A stretch of 22,817 bases of DNA from CAZJPD01 sp964547795 (GTDB lineage Bacteria; Pseudomonadota; Alphaproteobacteria; Rickettsiales; Midichloriaceae). Below the pieces are notes generated by a model. The model saw nothing but the letters and a program-made list of their open reading frames with translations. It ran no database searches and was not told the DNA's origin. The stretch spans positions 1-22,817 of the forward strand of contig CAZJPD010000016.1 of the NCBI GenBank assembly GCA_964547795.1, read 5' to 3'. Positions 7,586 through 15,348 of this stretch are shown one piece after another. A program made the position numbers and the translations under genes. Each line of letters starts with the position of its first letter. Position 1 is the first letter of the stretch.

Positions 7586-9380
7586 TAAAAGAAAAATCCT
7601 CAATAATGAAATCTACTTTACTTTGGTCAAAAAAATTAAGTTGTAAATACCCAACTAAGTTGATTTTTTTCCTTGTGCTTTTAAGTAAATGCTTGCCATA
7701 ATCGGTATTAGCTCCCTTGAATAATATACATTTCAAACTATTTGAAAAAGCATCAGATACATCATCTTTGACAATAAGCATTATATGGTGTTGGGAGATT
7801 ATCCAAATCTTTATTATTTTTGCACCAATGATAATAAATCTTGGTCTTTCGTTTTCCTGCCCAAATGGTTCTGCTAACTTTAAGTCATAAAAAAATTTAG
7901 TATTAATCCCATTTACAGTAATTGGGGCATCTATTTTCAGCATTTTTGCCTGCTTATAAATTTGCTCTATATTATTGTTCCTTGATACTTTTGATAACAG
8001 GAAATCGTAAAATTCGTCAATTTTTTCTTCAGCAATTGTAAAACCACCTGCCATAGCATGCCCCCCTCCCTTGATCAAAATACCTCCTTGCTCAGCAAGA
8101 GCAATATTTACTCCTATATCAATGCCTTTTATTGATCTTGCAGAACCTTTTCCAATCCCATCATTCAAAGATATGACAAATACGGGTTTTTGATATTTTT
8201 CCTTAATTCTACTAGCTAAAATTCCTAAAATTCCTAAATGCCAATTATGCCCTAAAGCAAGTAAAATATTATTTTTTTCATAACAATTCATTTTTATGCT
8301 TTCTATAGCTTCCTCATAAGCCAAATTTTCTATAGCTTTTCTTTGCTCATTGTATTTTTGTAAATCCACAGCCATTTGATTTGCTTCTTCATAGGAATCT
8401 GTAGAAAGTAATATAACCCCTAAATATCCCTTACCTACTCTACCACCAGCATTTATTATTGGTCCAAATACATAGCCTAAATGGTGAGAATCAGGCTTTT
8501 TATCAATTTTTACCAAATCTGCAAGTACACTCAATCCCAAATTCTTTCGTTGTCTTATTAAGTTTAATCCATGCCGAACAAATGCCCTGTTTATACCCGT
8601 AAGGGGCATAACATCACACACCGTTCCAAGTGCAACCAAATCAAGATATTTTATTATATCTGGCTCATCTATAGCTTTATCCTCAAAGTAGCCCCCTTTT
8701 CCTAGTATACTTCTAACTGCCGTGATGACAAAAAAAACTACACCAACAGCTGCTATATCCCTGTATTGAAAATTTTCGTCTATTCTATTTGGATTAACAA
8801 TGGCATAAGCATCTGGTAATTTTTCTTGAGCTAAATGATGATCTATTACTATGACATCAGTACCTTGTTCCTGTGCATATTTTATTGGCTCAAAAGCAAC
8901 CGTTCCACAGTCAACTGTAATAATTAGCTTGTTTCCCTCTTCTACAAGTGTTTTAAATGCTTCAATATTTGGTCCATAACCTTCTGTAAATCTACATGGA
9001 ATATAAACCTTTGCTTCTAAACCAACAGCACGGAAGAAACGCTTTAATACTGCAGAAGAAGTTGCTCCATCAACATCATAATCTGCATATATTACTATCT
9101 TTTCTTTTTGTATTATAGCATCAACAATTCTATTAGCTACCTTTTCCATATCTTTTAACAAAAATGGATTTGGCATTAAATTTTTCATCTTTGGGTATAG
9201 AAAATTTTCTACTGCATCAATCTCTTTAATTCCCCTACCTATTAAAATTCTAGCCAGAATATCACTGATATCAAATTTTTGAGTAAACGATAAAACATCT
9301 CGTAAATTTTGCTCTACAATTTGCCAGTGAAAACCTCTCAGTGATTTTCCAAATTTATATTCTTTTTTTTCATGCTTCAT
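7575..9380 (-). CDS. recJ: Single-stranded-DNA-specific 5'-3' exonuclease RecJ
   Basis: This 601-residue DHH-superfamily nuclease has the metal-binding motifs ADYDVDGATS (99-108), TVDCGT (155-160) and DHH (180-182). The DHHA1 motif GGGHAMAGGF follows, then an OB-like C-terminal domain. RecJ resects 5' ends in RecF-pathway recombination and serves mismatch and base-excision repair. The length is normal and no lesion is seen. It is transcribed divergently from truA across a 78-base gap and leads the recJ-gpsA-atpI run. Confidence 0.96.
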   Translation of the reverse strand: MKHEKKEYKFGKSLRGFHWQIVEQNLRDVLSFTQKFDISDILARILIGRGIKEIDAVENFLYPKMKNLMPNPFLLKDMEKVANRIVDAIIQKEKIVIYADYDVDGATSSAVLKRFFRAVGLEAKVYIPCRFTEGYGPNIEAFKTLVEEGNKLIITVDCGTVAFEPIKYAQEQGTDVIVIDHHLAQEKLPDAYAIVNPNRIDENFQYRDIAAVGVVFFVITAVRSILGKGGYFEDKAIDEPDIIKYLDLVALGTVCDVMPLTGINRAFVRHGLNLIRQRKNLGLSVLADLVKIDKKPDSHHLGYVFGPIINAGGRVGKGYLGVILLSTDSYEEANQMAVDLQKYNEQRKAIENLAYEEAIESIKMNCYEKNNILLALGHNWHLGILGILASRIKEKYQKPVFVISLNDGIGKGSARSIKGIDIGVNIALAEQGGILIKGGGHAMAGGFTIAEEKIDEFYDFLLSKVSRNNNIEQIYKQAKMLKIDAPITVNGINTKFFYDLKLAEPFGQENERPRFIIIGAKIIKIWIISQHHIMLIVKDDVSDAFSNSLKCILFKGANTDYGKHLLKSTRKKINLVGYLQLNFFDQSKVDFIIEDFSFNEE

Positions 9381-9458
9381 ACATTTCAGTATTTACAAAT
9401 TTTCAATTTCAGTTGAGAATAACACATAAAGTATTTTAACCAATAAAAAGAAAATATA

Positions 9459-10202
9459 TTGCCTAGATACAAAGTATCTGTTGAGTATGATGGAACGGAT
9501 TTTTATGGTTGGCAGAGTCAAAAAAATGCAAATACAATACAAGGTGAAATTGAAAGTGTATTATTTAAGTTGAGTCAAGAAAAAATCAAAATATACGGAG
9601 CAAGTAGGACTGATAAAGGGGTGCATGCCTATGGACAGGTTGCACATTTTAATATCGAAAAGAATTACGAGCTTTGTGAAATTCAAGGGGCGGTAAATTA
9701 TTACCTTAAACCGCAGAAGATTTGCATTGTCAAAATTGAAAAAGTCGATGATGATTTTCATGCAAGATTTTCTGCTAAAACCAAACAATATACTTATAAA
9801 ATCATCAACAGGATAACAGAACCAGCACTTTTGAAAAACAGGGCTTGGCATATAAAAAAAACTTTAGATGTAGATATGATGAAAGAAGCATCAAGTTACC
9901 TAATTGGAATACATGATTTTTCAAGCTTTAGGGCAGTAGGATGCCAATCCTCTTCTCCTATAAAAAGCATTGATTCAATATGTATTGATAAAACAAACGA
10001 CGAAATAAATATAACATTTGTAGCAAAATCATTTTTATATAATCAAATTAGAATTATGGTAGGAAGCTTATCTGATTTTGGAAAAAGCAAATTCTCTCCC
10101 TCCTACATGAAAAAAATAATTGAGGCTAAAAATAGAAAATTGGCTGGAGAAACAGCCCCCAGCTGTGGATTATATTTAGATAAGGTTTCTTATGATTCAT
10201 GA
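9459..10202 (+). CDS. truA: tRNA pseudouridine(38-40) synthase TruA, TTG start
   Basis: This 247-residue enzyme makes pseudouridine at positions 38-40 of the tRNA anticodon arm. The N-terminal MPRYKVSVEYDGTDFYGWQ is the usual TruA start. The catalytic Asp is D52 in GASRTDKGVHAYGQ. The C-terminal FLYNQIRIMVG motif is also present. The initiation codon is TTG at 9459, since no ATG or GTG gives this N-terminus; an A/G-rich tract just upstream may help initiation. It is divergent from recJ. Confidence 0.95.
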   Translation: MPRYKVSVEYDGTDFYGWQSQKNANTIQGEIESVLFKLSQEKIKIYGASRTDKGVHAYGQVAHFNIEKNYELCEIQGAVNYYLKPQKICIVKIEKVDDDFHARFSAKTKQYTYKIINRITEPALLKNRAWHIKKTLDVDMMKEASSYLIGIHDFSSFRAVGCQSSSPIKSIDSICIDKTNDEINITFVAKSFLYNQIRIMVGSLSDFGKSKFSPSYMKKIIEAKNRKLAGETAPSCGLYLDKVSYDS

Positions 10203-10294
10203 CATGATATAAAACTTTTTATAGTCAATTGATATATAAATGATATACCAATGTTTTTTTAGTGAAAATTTGCTTGATAATGAGAAATTAGATT

Positions 10295-11051
10295 ATGGGA
10301 AAGTATAAAGTACTAAATGCTGATACATTAGATAGATCAATTCTTAAAAAAGAGTCTATTGATTTAACAATCACCTCTCCACCTTATAATGTTGGAATAG
10401 ATTATAATAGCAATGACGATTCAATAACTTATCAAGACTATCTTAAATTTACTGAACAATGGCTTGATAATGTCTATTATTGGACTCAAGATACAGGTAG
10501 GTTATGCTTAAATATCCCACTGGATAAAAATAAGGGAGGGCAAAAAAGCATTGGTAGCGACATTACAACAATTGCAAAAAAAAGTGGGTTGGCAGTATCA
10601 TTCAACCATAGTGTGGAATGAGGGGAATATTTCAAGAAGAACTGCTTGGGGTAGCTTTTGCTCTGCTTCTGCTCCTTATGTTATTGCACCAGTTGAATTG
10701 ATATTAATCTTATACAAAAATGAATGGAAAAGAAAAAGACAAGGAAAAAATGATATCACAAAACAAGAATTCATGGACTGGACAAATGGGCTATGGACTT
10801 TTAATGGTGAAAGCAAGAAAAAAATCGGACACCCTGCTCCTTTTCCTAGAGAATTACCAAAGCGTTGTATTAAGCTTTTTAGCTTTGTAGATGATATAGT
10901 ATTAGACCCTTTTTTAGGAAGTGGTACAACCCTTATAGAAGCTATAAGTAATCATAAGGAAGGTATCGGTATAGAATTAGATGTAGAATACAAGATACTT
11001 GCAGAAAAAAGAATTCAAAATAAATGTTTTAGTAAATTGTTTGCAATATGA
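10295..11051 (+). pseudogene. Beta-class DNA amino-methyltransferase, frameshifted at an A8 tract
   Basis: Two overlapping frames together encode one adenine-N6 or cytosine-N4 DNA methyltransferase. The first frame (10295-10621) has the catalytic motif IV TSPPYNVGIDY. The second carries the rest to 11051, including TIVWNEGNISRRTAWGSF and the SAM-binding motif I DIVLDPFLGSGTTLIEA near the C-terminus. The IV-before-I order is the beta class. The frames break at a run of eight A (10576-10583). With seven A the protein reads through as TTIAKKVGWQYHS and would be 251 residues. No restriction gene is adjacent, so it looks like an orphan enzyme. It may be a true pseudogene, a phase-variable gene, a gene rescued by slippage, or a sequencing error in the A tract. 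Confidence 0.88.
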
Positions 11052-11082
11052 CATTGGAAAAATTAATCAAAGAATAGATCAC

Positions 11083-12069
11083 ATGAAGAAAAAAAGAGTA
11101 TTTTCAGGGATTCAGCCAACTGGGGACATCACCATAGGTAACTATTTGGGAGCAATACAAAACTGGATTAAAATGCAAGATGAGTATGATTGCTTATTTT
11201 GCATTGTAGACCTGCATTCACTTACTGCTGATTTTAATCCGACTAAGTTGAACGAAAGCATTCAATACAATATAGCTTTATACATTGCATCTGGTTTAGA
11301 CCCAAACAAAGTCATAATATTTCAGCAATCTAAGATACAAGAACATGCAGAACTGGCATGGATATTAAGTTGTTTCACTCAGATGGGCTGGCTCAACAGA
11401 ATGACACAATTTAAAGACAAAGCTGGAAAGAATAGGGAAATAGCAAACCTTGGGCTTTATTCATATCCTGTGTTGATGGCTGCTGATATATTGCTTTATA
11501 ATACGGATTTAGTGCCAGTTGGCGAAGACCAAAAACAACATGTAGAACTCACTAGAGACATCGCTTTGTCTTTTAATAGAAAAATAGGGTATGATATTTT
11601 TACAATACCAGATGTAGTGATTAACAATAAAGTGAAACGTATAATGAGTTTAAAAGATGCCAGTAAAAAAATGAGTAAATCCGATTCATCAGACCTTTCA
11701 AGAATCAATATGTCAGATGATGCATACCTGATTAGAAAAAAAATTCGCAAAGCAAAAACCGACGATATAGAGGGAATAACTTATGACATCACAAAAAGAC
11801 CTGAAATCTCTAACCTCATAAATATATACTGTGGTATTACAGGTACTAGGGTCGAAGAAACACAGTTTGAGAAAATGAATAATGCAACATTTAAGGATAT
11901 GCTATCTTCTGCTTTAATAGGAAGATTATACCCCATACATGAAAAGGCACTGCAAATATTACAGGATGAAAAATATCTTCAACAAGTAGTCAAAGATGGG
12001 ATAATGAAAGCTAAAGATATTGCAGAAAAAAATATGATAAACATCAGAAAAATCATCGGGATTACTTAA
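11083..12069 (+). CDS. trpS: Tryptophanyl-tRNA synthetase
   Basis: This 328-residue class I synthetase charges tRNA-Trp. The HIGH-type motif is TIGN within SGIQPTGDITIGNYLGA (residues 8-24), and KMSKS is at 196-200. MAADILLYNTDLVPVGEDQKQH is the typical TrpS core. I start it at the ATG at 11083 (MKKKRVFSG). The frame is open another 28 codons upstream, but that part overlaps the methyltransferase end and is not synthetase-like. It follows the methyltransferase by 31 bases and precedes the polA remnant by 2 bases. Confidence 0.97.
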   Translation: MKKKRVFSGIQPTGDITIGNYLGAIQNWIKMQDEYDCLFCIVDLHSLTADFNPTKLNESIQYNIALYIASGLDPNKVIIFQQSKIQEHAELAWILSCFTQMGWLNRMTQFKDKAGKNREIANLGLYSYPVLMAADILLYNTDLVPVGEDQKQHVELTRDIALSFNRKIGYDIFTIPDVVINNKVKRIMSLKDASKKMSKSDSSDLSRINMSDDAYLIRKKIRKAKTDDIEGITYDITKRPEISNLINIYCGITGTRVEETQFEKMNNATFKDMLSSALIGRLYPIHEKALQILQDEKYLQQVVKDGIMKAKDIAEKNMINIRKIIGIT

Positions 12070-12071
12070 TC

Positions 12072-13445
12072 ATGTCTTTATGTATTATAGATGGCTACAA
12101 TTTTATCTTTAGAGCATATCATTCCCTTCCCCCATTGATTACTTCAAGTGGTATACCTATTGGTGCTGTATATGGTTTTGTCAATATGCTTGCAAAACTA
12201 ATAGAGAACAACGACTGTGAAATGCTTGCTATTGCACTGGATAGTGGCAGAAAAACATTTAGAACTGAGTTGTACAAAGAATATAAAGCACATAGAGATG
12301 AACCTGATGAAGAATTGAAAATTCAATTTCCAATTATAAGAGAAGCAATAGAAGCCTTTGGCATAAAATCAATTGAAGTTATTGGATTTGAAGCTGATGA
12401 TATTATTGCTACTTATACAAAGCTTGCTTTAAAAGAAGGTTTTAAGACACGTGTAATAAGTTCAGATAAGGACTTAATTCAATTGATGCAAGATAATGTG
12501 GAAATTTATGATCCCTTAAAAAGGAAGTTTATAAATAAAGATAGTGTTCGAGAAAAATATGGTATTAGTCCTAAGCAGATGATTGATTATTTATCTTTAG
12601 TAGGGGATTCATCTGATAATATTCCTGGAGTAAGAAAAATTGGACCTAAAACTGCAGCAAAGTTGCTATCCGAATTTAGCAATATGGAAAACATATATAA
12701 TAATCTCAACCGAGTTGAACCTTTGAGGATAAGGACATTACTTGAGGCTTCAAAAGAAAATGCTTTTTTATCAAAAAAACTGGTAACTTTAAAAGATGAC
12801 ATCACCCTTCCTTACTCCCTTGAGCAATTGAAAGTCAATCAACCTAAACAAGATGTATTGGCAAATTTTCTCAATAAATATGAATTTAAGTCACTGGCTA
12901 CACAAAAGTCATTACATATATATAAATCAGTGAATAAAACTACGAACTTGGTTATTTCCAAAACAATCACTTTGGATGAGTTAATGGGTTTAAAGCCCAG
13001 AATTGAAGAGTATGGAAAGTTTTATTTCCACATCAACAACAATATTCTTTCGTGCTACTTTGGAGAATTTTTGTACGATATTAGTTTAGAAAAGCAATTA
13101 ACGCTCTTACTATTAGAAGAGGATGGTGATAGTCGAAATGACATCATTGCAATAGTTAAAGCTCTTTCTGATATTTTCCAGGATTCTTCAGTGCAAAAAA
13201 TATGTATGGATAGAAAACAAATAACTGATATTTGCCCTGAGTATAAGTTTAAAGCTTTTTATGATTTATCATTACTTTATCATACGTTGCACAAGGATAA
13301 GCAAAAAATTGATTTGAATACATTGTTAAACCTGTATAACACCGATTACAAAAAACATGATGCCTTCACTATTTTCAATTTATATAAAATTTTGAGACAA
13401 CAGTTGGTGCATGAACGCAAATTGGAAAATCTGACAGTATCTTAA
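12072..13445 (+). CDS. polA: DNA polymerase I lacking the polymerase domain (5'-3' exonuclease plus inactive 3'-5' exo-like domain)
   Basis: Residues 1-280 form a complete 5'-3' exonuclease/FEN domain: IIDGYNFIFRAYH (D7), GFEADDIIA (105-113), SSDKDLIQL and GDSSDNIPGVRKIGPKTAAKLL (H3TH DNA-binding region). Residues 290-457 match the weakly conserved 3'-5' exonuclease-like domain of Pol I, without obvious catalytic acidic motifs. The protein then stops, just where the palm/fingers/thumb polymerase domain of a usual 850-930-residue Pol I would begin. No polymerase-like sequence follows in any frame I could read. The kept part could still remove RNA primers and flaps. It starts 2 bases after trpS, so the two are probably co-transcribed. 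The gene may be truncated by rearrangement or be a stable split form. Confidence 0.9.
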   Translation: MSLCIIDGYNFIFRAYHSLPPLITSSGIPIGAVYGFVNMLAKLIENNDCEMLAIALDSGRKTFRTELYKEYKAHRDEPDEELKIQFPIIREAIEAFGIKSIEVIGFEADDIIATYTKLALKEGFKTRVISSDKDLIQLMQDNVEIYDPLKRKFINKDSVREKYGISPKQMIDYLSLVGDSSDNIPGVRKIGPKTAAKLLSEFSNMENIYNNLNRVEPLRIRTLLEASKENAFLSKKLVTLKDDITLPYSLEQLKVNQPKQDVLANFLNKYEFKSLATQKSLHIYKSVNKTTNLVISKTITLDELMGLKPRIEEYGKFYFHINNNILSCYFGEFLYDISLEKQLTLLLLEEDGDSRNDIIAIVKALSDIFQDSSVQKICMDRKQITDICPEYKFKAFYDLSLLYHTLHKDKQKIDLNTLLNLYNTDYKKHDAFTIFNLYKILRQQLVHERKLENLTVS

Positions 13446-13543
13446 GAATCAAGAAAGATTAATACTTAAAGGAACTCCAGCTTGGGTTACAATTAGAGGA
13501 AAAAATCTTTTATAAATACTAAAAAAGGGCTATTCTACAAATA

Positions 13544-14458
13544 ATGTATTCATCAACGGGGGTTGTTATTATGCCAGGTGAAAAAGAGAGATGCTTTGAG
13601 TTAGAAATCCTGGAGCTATTGCCAGAAAATCAAAGACTCAGGGTTGATAAATTACAAAGAGAAATAGCCAAAGTAGATATTGAGATAAAGCAAAACAAAA
13701 CTCATAAAAAGAACCAGATAGCGACAATTGAGCAAGAATTTACCCTAATTAAAAATAAATTTAAAAAAGAAAAGTCAGACCTTGAGCAAAAATTGAAAAA
13801 CTTAAAAGGGCAAATTGAGACGGAACAAAAGAAAATAGGCGATCAAATAAAACAAGCAAAAAATATCAAAAAGGGGCAGGTAAAGGAAGCTGAGCAAACA
13901 TTTACCCAAGCTGAAAGGCAATTTAAAAGACAAAAGGATCAAATAAAGCAAGCAAAAGCTACTAAGGAAAAACAAATAAAAGATGCTGAATTAAAATTTA
14001 TCCAAGTTAGAGATGAGCTTACAAAGCAAAGAGAGGGGTTTAAACAACAATTAACCAAAAATGAATCTTTGTTTAAGGGGGAAGAAGTAAGGCTTAAGCA
14101 AAAATTTACCCCATCTAAAAGTAATTTTGAACAGCAAAAAACAGAGCTTGAACAAGAATTCACAACAACTAAAGATTCGCTTAAAGCAAAAAAATCAAAT
14201 CTTGAAAAAGAATTAAAAAAGTTAAAGGGACAAGTTAAAGTAAAGGGAGGTTTTCAAGGTGTAAAGAAACAAATTAAAGCAGAGCGACAAAAAGCTTACG
14301 AAGGGATAGATAAGACAGTTGAGCAAAGTACAAAAAGAATTAATAAAGATGTAAAAGTAGTCTGTGAAGCTTTGAATGAAGGTTTAAATATTGCTAACAC
14401 AACAAAAAAGAAAGGAGTTGCTGGGCTTAAAAGCATTTTTACAAACAAAAACGCTTAA
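13544..14458 (+). CDS. Lysine-rich coiled-coil protein of unknown function
   Basis: The 304 residues are dominated by K, E and Q with heptad-like spacing from about residue 25 to 240, predicting a long coiled coil with no TM segment and no signal peptide. An internal duplication of 32 residues is visible: IKQAKNIKKGQVKEAEQTF recurs as IKQAKATKEKQIKDAELKF, with the DNA copies 96 bases apart at 13841 and 13937. The C-terminal 40 residues (VCEALNEGLNIANTTKKKG) are less charged. The start could be the ATG at 13544 or the one at 13571 (MPGEKER). I do not recognise the family. It precedes the broken repeat-protein gene on the same strand, with a 100-base gap, so it may be a partner or the product of a nearby duplication. 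A cytoplasmic scaffold or secreted effector are both possible. Confidence 0.6.
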   Translation: MYSSTGVVIMPGEKERCFELEILELLPENQRLRVDKLQREIAKVDIEIKQNKTHKKNQIATIEQEFTLIKNKFKKEKSDLEQKLKNLKGQIETEQKKIGDQIKQAKNIKKGQVKEAEQTFTQAERQFKRQKDQIKQAKATKEKQIKDAELKFIQVRDELTKQREGFKQQLTKNESLFKGEEVRLKQKFTPSKSNFEQQKTELEQEFTTTKDSLKAKKSNLEKELKKLKGQVKVKGGFQGVKKQIKAERQKAYEGIDKTVEQSTKRINKDVKVVCEALNEGLNIANTTKKKGVAGLKSIFTNKNA

Positions 14459-14558
14459 CCCAAATTCAATAATACAAAGTGAGATTTTGTCTAAAATATT
14501 AAGGTCGCAACATTTTTGGTAAACCTTAGATACTGTTAAACCGAAAATTTTTGATTTG

Positions 14559-15336
14559 ATGGTAAAGCATAGAGCAGGTATAGATGAGGAGATAAGGAGA
14601 ATTGCGGAAAAACCAGATAAAGAAAAGTCAAGTGATGTTGTAGCAAAGTCAGGTGGTATTGCAATAGAATCGACAATGCAGTTGGCACAACTTTTATTAC
14701 AAAATCAAGAGGCACTAAATGCTTTGAGTGGGCTTTTTTCAGAAGTAGGTCAGGAAGTTATACAGAATTTTGTCGAACATAGTCCAGCAGTACAAGGATT
14801 AGCTCAAAAAACGGCATAAGCATCAATGTACTGAACTCAGTTACTCATTCCATATTACAATTTCTCCCTACATTAATCGCCAAGAGTGGTCAATTTGTAG
14901 AAGCTGTAGAAGTAGCAGAGTTATTTTTATTAGGGCAAGAAACAAACAAAACTGAGGCAATCAATAAAGCTCTGGATTTGACAAGTATGGTATTGGCAGA
15001 CCCAGACCTAATACCAGGTGTAATACAGATTTTATCTGTACATGGAGCAGCTATTGCAAATGACCTTTTGACCACGAAAAAGCACAAGTAGCACTAGTAA
15101 AAGCTGGTATAACGAAGGAAACAGCACTTGCAGTTATAGGAAGTGTAGCACAATTATTGCCTGTTTTATCTCAAAAGCAAGAGATATTCGCTGAACTTAT
15201 AGAAATAGCAATGACATTTAATACTTTATCAGGGAAAAAATTTGAAGAATTGACAAAGGAAGAAAGGCAGCAAGAAGCTACAAAATGTCAAGAAATTGCT
15301 AGCAAAGCATTTGATATAGCAATCAGATTATTATAG
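14559..15336 (+). pseudogene. 5' part of a broken helical-repeat protein gene
   Basis: Three frames join into one alpha-helical protein that continues into the next entry. Frame one (14559-14819) starts MVKHRAGIDEEI and ends ...QGLAQKTA. One base is missing at the A run 14806-14811; with seven A it reads AQKNGISINVLNS and continues. Frame two runs to a TAG at 15089, but the next frame takes over near 15070-15076 (EKAQVALVKAGIT), so a second base is missing there. Frame three runs to a TAG at 15334-15336 and then stays in frame with the ATG at 15349. With both bases restored and the TAG read, 14559-17169 would encode about 870 residues. No known family is recognised. Helices share a pattern with repeats seen further downstream. 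Confidence 0.72.
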
Positions 15337-15348
15337 GATGAAGAGTTA

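Noticed and set aside
9561..9851. Antisense open frame inside truA
   Set aside because: It is a shadow of a well-supported gene, with no domain or ribosome binding site.
10999..11082. N-terminal extension of TrpS overlapping the methyltransferase
   Set aside because: Synthetase homology begins at the ATG at 11083, and the extension is just the methyltransferase tail read in another frame.
13446..13543. Short frame reading KGTPAWVTIRGKNLL between polA and the coiled-coil gene
   Set aside because: It looks faintly like a protein C-terminus but is too short and matches no family I can name. It is not the Pol I polymerase domain.
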